Shown here in pieces: positions 8,127 through 14,593 of a stretch of 25,807 nucleotides of DNA. Location: positions 1 to 25,807 of the IMG/VR virus record IMGVR_UViG_3300049845_000032; one strand, 5' to 3'. The DNA comes from a virus. The translations under genes were made by a program, and so were the position numbers. The notes under the pieces are model-generated. The model did not search any database. It saw only the letters and a program-made list of their open reading frames with translations, and had not been told where the DNA came from. Numbering within the stretch: the stretch's first letter is position 1; the number at the start of each line of letters is the position of its first letter.

Positions 8127-8960
8127 TTATCTGACAACTGTTCCGTTGTCGGGGTTTAGAAATTTCTTGGAATGCTCTTCCATCAAGGTCATCGCATTCA
8201 AGTCGTTGTATTTGTTGCTTACCCATCTGCCGCGAAGATGAAGACCGCACTCAAATCGTTCCACAGCCAGTCGATTGATTTCGACATGCCTGCGCAGCAT
8301 AGATTCTGGATGGATGCCGATGTTTGCATAGGAGTATCGGTATATCTCAGTATACATTTCGCAGTATAGATCCATGGTCTGAGAATCGGCAATGGCACAT
8401 TGGTCGTTCAACCCGCCGTCATAGTCGCCACCCACCGGGATGTAGAGGGTCTTGTGCTTTGGTTCGATGACAGGAAAGCTAGTGAACGAACTGTCGAATC
8501 TAAGTCTGATGATACGGTCATATCGAATGCGATTACTCTCTTCGTATAGCCGACGCAATTGATTACACTTCCATAGCTTGTACCACATGAACATCACGTT
8601 CTCGGTCTTTGTTCCCTCAGAAGATACACCGGTTATGGTCTTCTTGTTCTTAGGAAGAAGAGAGCGTATCTGGTGGGTGAGTGGCATAGCGTCAAAGTTA
8701 TCCAGAATCATCATCTTCGGTTGATACTTCTGAGCGAACTCCTGAATGTCTGGCTTGGGTGGTATCGGCTTCTCCAACACAGAGACACCGGCTGCAACAA
8801 GGTCAGCGTCACTCAGTCCTGTCTGAATGGATGTTTCCTCAAAGGGAATCCACGTATCGATGAATACGTCAGCCGCATACGGATCAAGAACATGCTTCTT
8901 GATGTTGTCGAAGTTCCAGATGGCATCCAGTCTGCCAGATATGCACACGGCTGTCTTCAT
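8127..8960 (-). CDS. Uncharacterised glycan-cassette protein, glycosyltransferase-like
   Basis: This 277-residue protein starts KTAVCISGRLDAIW, followed by a strand DVFIDTWIPFEE. It has a central segment RYDRIIRLRFDSSF and later PVGGDYDGGLNDQCAIAD. The opening CISGR and the 'R-x-R-x-D' strand are typical of a family of poorly characterised proteins found in LPS and capsule clusters of bacteria and viruses. They are thought to be glycosyltransferase-like, but no activity can be deduced here. The ATG at 8960 overlaps the GDPD-like stop (ATGA) and is preceded by GGTGA. The next gene follows after 12 nt. Confidence 0.6.
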   Translation of the reverse strand: MKTAVCISGRLDAIWNFDNIKKHVLDPYAADVFIDTWIPFEETSIQTGLSDADLVAAGVSVLEKPIPPKPDIQEFAQKYQPKMMILDNFDAMPLTHQIRSLLPKNKKTITGVSSEGTKTENVMFMWYKLWKCNQLRRLYEESNRIRYDRIIRLRFDSSFTSFPVIEPKHKTLYIPVGGDYDGGLNDQCAIADSQTMDLYCEMYTEIYRYSYANIGIHPESMLRRHVEINRLAVERFECGLHLRGRWVSNKYNDLNAMTLMEEHSKKFLNPDNGTVVR

Positions 8961-9400
8961 AGATCACCACGATACTTCAACACGTAGTCGGTGCACACGC
9001 CGAGACAGTGAGTAATGTCGTCATTGTGGATTTCCGGTAGCACTGCGATGGAGTTACGTACCGGCTGTTTGCCGGGATAGACCCACAGATAGCCTTTGCT
9101 CGTCATGGTCATGTGGTCATTCTCATGCCAGAAGTAGTGCCAGAGATTGTGGAACTCATTGAAAAATTCGATAGCTTGGACGTTCTTGCAGTGAATCCAT
9201 AGATCATTCTGATGATCGTGGAACCACTTTATCGATACCCGATAGGTGGGTTTGTCGTGTCCGAGCCACAGTTCGTTCTGATGCATCCACACATCAACCT
9301 CTGCATTGCCGCAGACACTAATGGCTTCCTCAATGACCCACGGAGCATTCTCATGTGGGGAGGGACCGTTGATCAAACCACGATGGGCGATGTAGATCAT
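8957..9400 (-). CDS. Short GDPD-like (PI-PLC fold) phosphodiesterase-related protein
   Basis: This 147-residue protein has the N-terminal signature of glycerophosphodiester phosphodiesterases: AHRG near residue 5, an EN pair near 16, EVDV near 34 and LGHD near 47. In the family these His, Glu and Asp residues bind the metal and phosphodiester. Full GDPD domains form a TIM barrel of about 230-300 residues, so the second half is missing or strongly reduced here. I chose the ATG at 9400, which overlaps the FkbM stop (ATGA), over a longer frame to 9532 that lies inside the FkbM gene. A role in phosphoglycerol-type glycan chemistry is an inference. Confidence 0.7.
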   Translation of the reverse strand: MIYIAHRGLINGPSPHENAPWVIEEAISVCGNAEVDVWMHQNELWLGHDKPTYRVSIKWFHDHQNDLWIHCKNVQAIEFFNEFHNLWHYFWHENDHMTMTSKGYLWVYPGKQPVRNSIAVLPEIHNDDITHCLGVCTDYVLKYRGDL

Positions 9401-9993
9401 TTTGGTCTGCCGAAGTATACATCCGCTTCCTTGCGGTGACTGTGTGGGACCACGTTGGTTAGGAACCCATGAGAGTGTAGCCACTCGACAACACTGGTAT
9501 GGGAGTTGTCCACGCCAGTATAGAGGTCGCATTCATAAGCCACTTCAACCTGTCCTGCAACGATATCCTTGACTCGTTCGCCTAGGCTTTGTAGTACGCG
9601 GAAGTCGTTACCCTGCGCATCCACCCATAGATACTGGACAGTTTCAATCCCGTAAGTATCCATGAACGTGTCTAGGCGCATTGTGAGGACACGGCATCGA
9701 TCTGTCACATCGAAGTCTGGTCTACCTTCCCACTTGCGGTGAATGTCTGGATCAAAATTGAACATGGAAGAGCAACCCCAATCTGCATGTCCTGCGATGT
9801 TGAACCATGTCCACCCATTCTCAATGTCTACTGCGGCAGGAATCGGATAGTAGTTCTGATAGTTCTTGAATCGATTCTTCAGATGAAGATTCAACTCTGG
9901 TGTGGGTTCGAACGCGAATACGCGCACGCCTGCATCCAGATACCGGACAGTATCGTTTCCAACGTTTGCACCTACTTCGATGACGGTTTCCAT
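9397..9993 (-). CDS. FkbM-family SAM-dependent methyltransferase
   Basis: This 198-residue protein begins METVIEVGANVGNDT, a classical glycine-rich SAM-binding motif I. FAFEPTPE follows at about residues 25-32, where the acidic residue binds the ribose. The segment LWVDAQGNDFRVLQS corresponds to the D-x-x-G-x-(D/E) strand of FkbM enzymes, which methylate hydroxyl groups on sugars and polyketides. The start at 9993 lies one base after the preceding stop. A longer open frame to 10122 lies inside the upstream gene and is ignored. It probably methylates a sugar made or transferred by neighbouring proteins. Confidence 0.88.
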   Translation of the reverse strand: METVIEVGANVGNDTVRYLDAGVRVFAFEPTPELNLHLKNRFKNYQNYYPIPAAVDIENGWTWFNIAGHADWGCSSMFNFDPDIHRKWEGRPDFDVTDRCRVLTMRLDTFMDTYGIETVQYLWVDAQGNDFRVLQSLGERVKDIVAGQVEVAYECDLYTGVDNSHTSVVEWLHSHGFLTNVVPHSHRKEADVYFGRPK

Positions 9994-9994
9994 A

Positions 9995-11365
9995 TTATGC
10001 CTGATGATGTAGTAAGAAATAGTTAAGGTCTTCGGGCGTGCCGATTCCCCACATAGCTTGTGCGTCCTTGATGCGAATCTTCTTACCATCGGCAATGGCT
10101 TCGTTGAAGACTGGCGCGACATAGAACTCGTTGTTCACTCGGATATCCTTCGCGATCATCTGTTCCGCGTACTTCACGTACTCAGATCCTTTCTTCCAGA
10201 AATAGATTCCGACAGTCGCATGGTCCGAGATTGGCTTCTTCTCTGCGACTTCGGAAACAAACCCTTGCTCGTTCAGCTTGGCGTAAGACCACTTAGGATG
10301 GTTCGAATGGAAGGTCACGATGCCTGCGTCGATGGAATCGGCGTTGAACGCATAGAGACACTCATTGGAGTTCCACTCTACGAACTGGTCGGAGTTGGCA
10401 ATGATCAAAGGATCACCCGTGTTGATCAATTCCTTGGCTAGCAGCGTCGTGCAGGCTGCGCCCTCGGTCATGCCGGGAATGATCACGATGGAGCATCCCG
10501 GCGCGATTGCGTTCAGGAGATACTGTAGATGATATTTCTCGTAGTGTTCCTTCTGCACGATGAAGATGTAGTGCGCTTGAATGTTCAGGTTCTCCACAAC
10601 TACCTGAATCATTGGTTTCCCATTAACCTCAATGAGAGGCTTCGGGAAGGTGTAACCCGCAGCCGCGAAACGTGAGCCTGCGCCTGCCATTGGAATGAGT
10701 ACGTTCATGTTCTTAGACTTCCACGGTATGTTGGTCTTACTTTTCACTTGCAGAATACTTTTCACTTGCAGAATATGGTCGTGGCTGAAGTCCTTTCGGT
10801 TCTCGACCGTGACCAGATGCGCACCCGAATCCAAGGCACCCTGCCGTCCGATATGGGAATCTTCTATGATCACCGTATCTTTCGGGAGCGCCTTCATTTC
10901 GGTCATAGCCTTCCAGTACATTTCAGGGAAAGGCTTATTGTGCTTAACGTCTTCGTTGGAGACAAAGATATCCACGTATTCCAGAATGCCCAATCCTAAC
11001 AGAATGATCTTGACTGTGTTGCGAATGGAGTTGGAACAGACTGCGATCTTGTATCCCTCTTCCTTGAGTTCGGCAAACCAGTCGATCAGTTGTGAATCTG
11101 GATTGAGGTCGCGGAAGATATGGAATGTCTCTTCCTGCTTCTCTTCCCAAATCTGCTGATAGGTTTCAGCCGGGAGTCCCTTCTCGCGTGTCAGCTTTTG
11201 CAGCTTTGCGGTCGTCGGAAGCCCATCGTAGGTGGACAGGTGTTCCTCGTAGGTTATCACATATTTCTTGTCTATGTGTGATAACGCCTCGTTGAGAGCT
11301 TCATAATGAATGTCTCGCGAGTCGATCAGCACTCCATCCAGATCAAAAATGACTAGCTTATTCAA
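9995..11365 (-). CDS. HAD phosphatase-nucleotidyltransferase fusion
   Basis: This is a 456-residue two-domain enzyme. Residues 1-205 form a HAD hydrolase of the beta-phosphoglucomutase-like group: motif I FDLDGVL (D8, D10), motif II CSNS, a Lys in KHNKPFPE and motif IV VIIEDS. Residues about 218-456 form a sugar nucleotidyltransferase with IPMAGAGSRF, FPKPLIEVNGKPM and a later ANSDQF metal-binding segment. Such pairs dephosphorylate or activate sugar phosphates for glycan synthesis. The start is TTG at 11365, with GGAG 9 nt upstream, overlapping the GT2 stop by 8 nt; no ATG is available in the HAD N-terminus. The linker contains a perfect 18-bp tandem duplication (10738-10775). Confidence 0.9.
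   Translation of the reverse strand: MNKLVIFDLDGVLIDSRDIHYEALNEALSHIDKKYVITYEEHLSTYDGLPTTAKLQKLTREKGLPAETYQQIWEEKQEETFHIFRDLNPDSQLIDWFAELKEEGYKIAVCSNSIRNTVKIILLGLGILEYVDIFVSNEDVKHNKPFPEMYWKAMTEMKALPKDTVIIEDSHIGRQGALDSGAHLVTVENRKDFSHDHILQVKSILQVKSKTNIPWKSKNMNVLIPMAGAGSRFAAAGYTFPKPLIEVNGKPMIQVVVENLNIQAHYIFIVQKEHYEKYHLQYLLNAIAPGCSIVIIPGMTEGAACTTLLAKELINTGDPLIIANSDQFVEWNSNECLYAFNADSIDAGIVTFHSNHPKWSYAKLNEQGFVSEVAEKKPISDHATVGIYFWKKGSEYVKYAEQMIAKDIRVNNEFYVAPVFNEAIADGKKIRIKDAQAMWGIGTPEDLNYFLLHHQA
10738..10775. repeat. 18-bp tandem duplication in the fusion linker
   Basis: The unit ACTTTTCACTTGCAGAAT occurs twice head to tail at 10739-10756 and 10757-10774, with one further matching base on each side. 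It encodes a repeated ILQVKS hexapeptide between the HAD and nucleotidyltransferase domains. The frame is kept, so the effect is a six-residue longer linker. Confidence 0.95.
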
Positions 11366-12119
11366 GAGGTAGCTCCCGCACCTTCCATGGCAGACCGTCA
11401 GGGAATCGGCGGCGCATTTCAGCGTTGCCGTTCGCGAAGAACTCAGGCTGTACGGAATTCGGTGTGTTGCCCACGGTGTAGTTGACCGTGTGCTTATAGG
11501 TCGTGTCGAACTTAAGGTTGTTGTTCATGAGCGTGTGAGCCAGAACACGATCCACTTCCGGCATACCCGGCTCACGGAACTTGCGATACCACGCCGGTCC
11601 TAGATGAATGGCTAGGGTCGTCGGAATGAAATAGCAGTTAACGTCGATGAAGAAGTCCTGCGGACCTAGGACGGATGCCCATTTGCCTAGGCTCTCGCAT
11701 TCGTCTTTGCAGAGAAACTTGTGTTCCTTGTCCACGATGTTGCGGAACGAATATGCCCAATCGTTACCGGCTTGAATGACCTTGAGGCAGTCTTCGATGT
11801 GGGTCGGCTCAAGGGAGTTGTCATCATCCAGATAGATGATGAACTGCCCTTCGGCTTGGAACGCTCCCGCTGCGTAGATGCGGTGTCCATTCCATCGGTC
11901 TTTACCAATGGAGTACGGCATGGCGATAATGTCTACGTGGGACAGATCAATATCCGGTCCTTCTAGGTCATGGTAGATATCGCTGACTTTCTGCCAATGC
12001 TCCTGCCCGTCCACCACCAGAAGGTGCTGAACGTCTTTATGAGTCTGATTAGCAATAGACCGCAGAGTATGCGGCAGCAACGGGTTGCCGACCGTGGCTG
12101 TAATCACAGTTACTTTCAT
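11358..12119 (-). CDS. Family 2 glycosyltransferase
   Basis: This 253-residue GT-A enzyme opens with KVTVITATVGNPLLPHTLRS and a strand LLVVDG, typical of GT2. The metal-binding IIYLDDDNSLEP lies at about residues 93-104, with DDD acting as the DxD motif. A later EVDRVLAHTLM stretch may hold the catalytic Asp. There is no membrane segment, so it is likely cytosolic or peripheral. It is the first large gene after the strong promoter at 12262-12290 and overlaps the HAD-nucleotidyltransferase start. Donor and acceptor are unknown. Confidence 0.9.
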   Translation of the reverse strand: MKVTVITATVGNPLLPHTLRSIANQTHKDVQHLLVVDGQEHWQKVSDIYHDLEGPDIDLSHVDIIAMPYSIGKDRWNGHRIYAAGAFQAEGQFIIYLDDDNSLEPTHIEDCLKVIQAGNDWAYSFRNIVDKEHKFLCKDECESLGKWASVLGPQDFFIDVNCYFIPTTLAIHLGPAWYRKFREPGMPEVDRVLAHTLMNNNLKFDTTYKHTVNYTVGNTPNSVQPEFFANGNAEMRRRFPDGLPWKVRELPLE

Positions 12120-12121
12120 AA

Positions 12122-12211
12122 TTACTTCTTTTTGTTGCGAGACTTACGCTTCTTAGAACCGAGCTTTGCTCGACCTTTTCCGTGTCTTTTCAATCCAACT
12201 TTTGCGGGCAT
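12122..12211 (-). CDS. 29-residue lysine/arginine-rich peptide
   Basis: A short frame begins MPAKVGLKRHGKGRAKLG and continues to KKRKSRNKKK before TAA. About half of its residues are Lys, Arg or His. GGAG lies 7-8 nt upstream of the ATG, and the frame starts directly after the promoter and hairpin at 12233-12290, making it the first gene of that transcript. Its stop is two bases before the GT2 start. The peptide is expected to be disordered and to bind nucleic acid or an acidic protein, as an early host-modifying peptide might. No family was recognised. Confidence 0.7.
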   Translation of the reverse strand: MPAKVGLKRHGKGRAKLGSKKRKSRNKKK

Positions 12212-12232
12212 GGCAATTCTCCATAACAAAAC

Positions 12233-12261
12233 AGGGCATGGCGCATTGCACGCCATGCCCT
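12233..12261 (-). terminator. Terminator-type hairpin after the fibronectin-like genes
   Basis: A perfect 11-bp G/C-rich stem (AGGGCATGGCG pairing with CGCCATGCCCT, 7-nt loop) lies 11 nt after the stop of the 12273-12578 gene. On the minus strand it is followed by TGTTTTGTT. It fits a Rho-independent terminator for leftward transcripts. The upstream promoter at 12262-12290 would start RNA inside the 5' arm, so its own transcripts would not form the full stem. Confidence 0.75.
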
Positions 12262-12290
12262 ATTATATATCATCAGAACGTAAGAGTCAA
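12262..12290 (-). promoter_or_regulatory. Near-consensus sigma70 promoter
   Basis: On the minus strand TTGACT (12285-12290) and a perfect TATAAT (12262-12267) are separated by exactly 17 nt. The expected start is near 12255. It overlaps the 3' end of the 12273-12578 gene and would drive the basic peptide and the glycan cassette with host RNA polymerase, as an early promoter. Confidence 0.82.
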
Positions 12291-12578
12291 CTCCAAAGTT
12301 CCGGGTGCAGTCTCGTCAGGAACCACAATGCTCTTGACGACAGGCTTGCTACGCTTGCCTGCGCTGTCCAGAACCACGCCCTGAACAAACCACTCACCGA
12401 TATCCAATTCAGGAATGACGGTGGCGAGGGTTGCCGGTACGAATGAATCGTAGGCGGTCCAATTCACGTTGTCTGCGGACAGGGATAGCTCGACCGCTGC
12501 GATATCGGCAGGGTTGAGAGGCTTACCGCTTTCGCGGGTTGTTGGGAGAACCCAACTTACATTTACTGATCGTGCCAT
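12273..12578 (-). CDS. Single fibronectin-III-like domain protein
   Basis: This 101-residue protein is almost entirely one beta-sandwich domain. VNVSWVLPTTRESGKPL resembles the first strands of a fibronectin type III module, and IGEWFVQGVVLDSAGKRSKP resembles the F-G strands. Fn3-like and Ig-like domains are common on phage virions and tail fibres, where they bind carbohydrate or decorate the surface. AAGGAG sits upstream of the ATG at 12578. It follows the membrane-anchored Fn3-like gene, and both lie behind the late promoter motif at 13295-13302. A virion role is likely but not proven. Confidence 0.78.
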   Translation of the reverse strand: MARSVNVSWVLPTTRESGKPLNPADIAAVELSLSADNVNWTAYDSFVPATLATVIPELDIGEWFVQGVVLDSAGKRSKPVVKSIVVPDETAPGTLELTLTF

Positions 12579-12676
12579 GTGTTTAGCTCCTTAAGTTGTG
12601 AAGGTGGGTCTTTTGGTTTCTTTTGGAACAGTCCCTTCAACCAGTCCCAAAAAGCTTTGATTATCTTAGTGAACAT
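12563..12676 (-). CDS. 37-residue amphipathic peptide between the Fn3-like genes
   Basis: A short frame from the ATG at 12676 reads MFTKIIKAFWDWLKGLFQKK and then a Pro/Lys-rich tail ending in TAA. The first 20 residues make a cationic amphipathic helix (I, F, W, L on one face; K on the other), like membrane-active peptides. It overlaps the upstream stop by 16 nt and the next gene by 16 nt, bridging an otherwise empty 82-nt gap. No clear ribosome-binding site is visible, so it would rely on coupling to the upstream gene. It may be real, or a chance open frame. Confidence 0.4.
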   Translation of the reverse strand: MFTKIIKAFWDWLKGLFQKKPKDPPSQLKELNTWHDQ

Positions 12677-13266
12677 TTTGCCAATACCACGATAGGTCTA
12701 GTAGTCCCCGACCACGAATTGACTGATGTAAACGGAACAACGTTGTACCCGTTTACGTATTGATTTGGATCACACGGGGTATTTAGGGGAACCGTACCTA
12801 CGAACACCATGACGAATCCGTTGTTCTTTTTGACCAGATTGTAGACCCCGGTTTCCACGGTCACGAATGATGGATTAGGCGGCAGCGGCGATGTGCCAAC
12901 CACAGTGGTCGTTACCGTGGGTGTCCTTGCGGACTCCACACCTTCGACGTTGTATGCGGTCATGGCAAACTGCCATACACCCGACGCCAATCCGGGGATC
13001 GAATAGGTCCGCGCTGCCGGGTCGGTGATATCCAACATGAATCCGGAGGTCGCGCCTTGGGCGTTGTAGTAGATCTTAAACCCGTCTAGACTGCCGGGAC
13101 CGGTGGCAGGAATCGGGCTGTTATCGGTGTTTTGGGTAGGAGCTTCCCATGTGACCACCGTTGCTCCAAACGCGCTTGAGATAGCGAACAGCATATAGGC
13201 AATGATCACGATGATCACAGCCATCATTAGCTTTCCCCAATCGAATCCTTTGTTGTCGTCTGACAT
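12661..13266 (-). CDS. Membrane-anchored or secreted fibronectin-III-like protein
   Basis: This is a 201-residue protein. After a short charged N-terminus it has a hydrophobic segment at about residues 12-34 (LMMAVIIVIIAYMLFAISS) that ends in FGA, so it is either a membrane anchor or a signal peptide with an AFGA cleavage site. Residues 36-110 look like an Fn3 module (VVTWEAPTQNTDNSP, FKIYYN, WQFAMTAYNVEGVES). A Pro-rich linker (SPLPPNPS) and a second beta domain with two Cys follow. The ATG at 13266 has AGAAGGGAA upstream and lies about 28 nt after a T4-type late promoter motif, consistent with late expression. Confidence 0.8.
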   Translation of the reverse strand: MSDDNKGFDWGKLMMAVIIVIIAYMLFAISSAFGATVVTWEAPTQNTDNSPIPATGPGSLDGFKIYYNAQGATSGFMLDITDPAARTYSIPGLASGVWQFAMTAYNVEGVESARTPTVTTTVVGTSPLPPNPSFVTVETGVYNLVKKNNGFVMVFVGTVPLNTPCDPNQYVNGYNVVPFTSVNSWSGTTRPIVVLAKCSLR

Positions 13267-13439
13267 AGCAGTTCCCTTCTGAGTTCTATCATTGTATTTA
13301 TGTAGGCTCGCTGCTCTTCGGTGTATTTGAGCCAGTCTGTGATTTCCCCAAGCGTGCGAAAACAGCCAGAGCATAGATTGCTCTGGCTGTCCAGTTTACA
13401 CACTCTGATACAGGGAGTCCCTGTCGTTCTTTTGCTCAT
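13227..13439 (-). CDS. DUF1289 small cysteine-rich protein
   Basis: This 70-residue protein has the DUF1289 pattern: PCIRVC (C10, C14), then LCSGCFRTLGEITDW (C23, C26). Four Cys are placed to bind iron-sulfur or zinc. The family is common in Proteobacteria and has no firm function. The ATG overlaps the upstream stop (ATGA). The coding sequence contains a 12-bp inverted repeat followed by U's (13362-13390) and a late promoter motif (13295-13302), and its last 40 nt overlap the Fn3-like gene. The regulatory load may explain part of its codon choice. Confidence 0.85.
   Translation of the reverse strand: MSKRTTGTPCIRVCKLDSQSNLCSGCFRTLGEITDWLKYTEEQRAYINTMIELRRELLCQTTTKDSIGES
13295..13302 (-). promoter_or_regulatory. 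T4-type late promoter motif CATAAATA
   Basis: The minus strand reads CATAAATA, matching 7 of 8 positions of the T4 late box TATAAATA and fitting the NATAAATA form described for T4-like cyanophages. I found no second copy of this motif by eye on the coding strand. It lies 28 nt before the Fn3-like start, leaving room for a roughly 22-nt leader with a ribosome-binding site. Confidence 0.62.
13362..13390 (-). terminator. Intragenic terminator-like hairpin inside the DUF1289 gene
   Basis: ACAGCCAGAGCA and TGCTCTGGCTGT form a perfect 12-bp stem with a 5-nt loop, followed on the minus strand by TTTCGC (four U's counting the last stem base). It covers codons 17-26 of the DUF1289 gene. It is well placed to stop early transcripts before the late promoter 60 nt downstream. 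Confidence 0.6.
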
Positions 13440-13882
13440 CTGAACCCGAATTCGTCTTCGACAAAATCGATGCTGTCGTTTTCATTCACCATTTGATCGT
13501 AGGACTTCTGTTCTTCTTCAAGGAAGAGTTCTTCCAGTGTCTTACCCTCATGTTCCTGCGCAAGAGCGTCAGCCACTTCAAGGTTTGCTTCCTCAATTGC
13601 TTCCATTTCTTCGCGCAGATCGAAGAGTTCTTCCTTCGTGTGCTTGAGTTCATTCTTAAGAGCGTAATGCGTCTTGAGGAACCCTTCGAACGTGCGGAAA
13701 AGCTTTTCGAACTTTGCACCGTAGATCGTCGTGAGTCCGAGGACAAAGTTGGATGCCTGATCCTGCGTAAAGCACTGGTTCTCCACCAGTTCTTCAAACA
13801 GAGTGTCGAGGTCGTCGGTCACATGCCAACAGGACATGATGCCTTGTTCAAGGTCAAATTGGTTAGCCATTTTCGTACCCAT
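13436..13882 (-). CDS. Conserved-looking T4-like phage protein with coiled coil
   Basis: This is a 148-residue acidic protein. The segment FDLEQGIMSCWHVTDDLDTLFEE is split by a loop from YGAKFEKLFRTFEGFLK. This arrangement is familiar from a family of unknown function in T4-like cyanophages and relatives. A long acidic coiled coil (about residues 75-130, ELKHTKEELFDLREEMEAIEE) follows. It could start at 13882 or at the second Met (13870); neither has a clear Shine-Dalgarno, and both overlap the preceding stop. Function unknown. Confidence 0.75.
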   Translation of the reverse strand: MGTKMANQFDLEQGIMSCWHVTDDLDTLFEELVENQCFTQDQASNFVLGLTTIYGAKFEKLFRTFEGFLKTHYALKNELKHTKEELFDLREEMEAIEEANLEVADALAQEHEGKTLEELFLEEEQKSYDQMVNENDSIDFVEDEFGFR

Positions 13883-14138
13883 TAGGAAAGAGGTCGTTGA
13901 CGATTAGGAGCCGGGAAGGATAGTTCAACGGCACCTTGCTTGAGGCGAGGTAAACCTTGCCATTCTTGATTTCACGAATCTTCGTGAATTCGAATCCTGC
14001 GGCGCGTCCGAAGGTCACGGAACGCAGCACTAGGTCGCCCACGGTGAGCGGCTTGCCTAGCGCATCCACAAGCTTGTCGCTTGAGTGTTCAACTAGATGA
14101 AAGCGACCTTCCCGCCAACTACTTTCTCTGATGGTCAT
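13863..14138 (-). CDS. Small beta-rich hypothetical protein
   Basis: This 91-residue protein starts MTIRESSWREGRFHLVEHS. Its middle (KPLTVGDLVLRSVTFGRAAGFEFTKI, given in part) suggests a small beta barrel of the kind that opens with 'x-x-G-D-x-V', followed by REIKNGKVYLASS. I cannot assign a function. The ATG at 14138 overlaps the Pth2-like stop (ATGA); a longer frame to 14201 lies inside that gene. Its own stop overlaps the next gene. Confidence 0.7.
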   Translation of the reverse strand: MTIRESSWREGRFHLVEHSSDKLVDALGKPLTVGDLVLRSVTFGRAAGFEFTKIREIKNGKVYLASSKVPLNYPSRLLIVNDLFPNGYENG

Positions 14139-14593
14139 CGTGCGAGTCCTGTCTTGGAAAGACGTTCGATTAGTTCGTATTCCCATTGAGTGAATCCGCA
14201 CTTCGGAATCTGTTCACCACCCTTCAACTTGCGCATGTTCTCTGCCGTGCCGTAGATGCGGTCGGGTAGGATGGTAGCAATCGAAGTTAGCAGACCGCCG
14301 AGGGAATCCACCGATTCATGGAATGTCGCCCAAGGGAATTCGTTGTGTTCATGCGAAAGGAACTTGCCTAGTTCGCACAGTTCTTGCAGGTCGCCACCAT
14401 TCAGAAGCACCATCGTCTTCCAGTTAGAAGACCAGTCATGGTACATTCTGAAATGATCACCCTTGAGCGTGCGTTGAAGACGAGTGTAGGCTCTCATGCC
14501 TAGCTCGACAGCCGCATGACCGGCTTGAATACCCTGCTGAATGGGTGATAGCTGATACAGGGTAAACGTGTAGCAGCGGAGTTCTTCGGTCAT
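14135..14593 (-). CDS. Pth2-like (peptidyl-tRNA hydrolase II fold) protein
   Basis: This 152-residue protein begins with a strand CYTFTLYQL and then GIQAGHAAVELGMRAY, similar to the conserved 'K-x-x-x-Q-x-x-H-A' helix of type II peptidyl-tRNA hydrolases. TMVLLNGGDLQELCELGKF and a late SLGGLLTSIATIL helix/strand follow in the order expected for that fold. True Pth2 enzymes free tRNA from peptidyl-tRNA. The Lys usually before the motif is not at the expected place, so activity is uncertain. Translation is coupled by ATGA overlaps at both ends. Confidence 0.5.
   Translation of the reverse strand: MTEELRCYTFTLYQLSPIQQGIQAGHAAVELGMRAYTRLQRTLKGDHFRMYHDWSSNWKTMVLLNGGDLQELCELGKFLSHEHNEFPWATFHESVDSLGGLLTSIATILPDRIYGTAENMRKLKGGEQIPKCGFTQWEYELIERLSKTGLAR

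Noticed and set aside
11255-11285. 8-bp inverted repeat (TTATCACA / TGTGATAA) within the HAD domain
   Set aside because: It has a long loop and an A/T-rich stem with no U-run; I treat it as chance.
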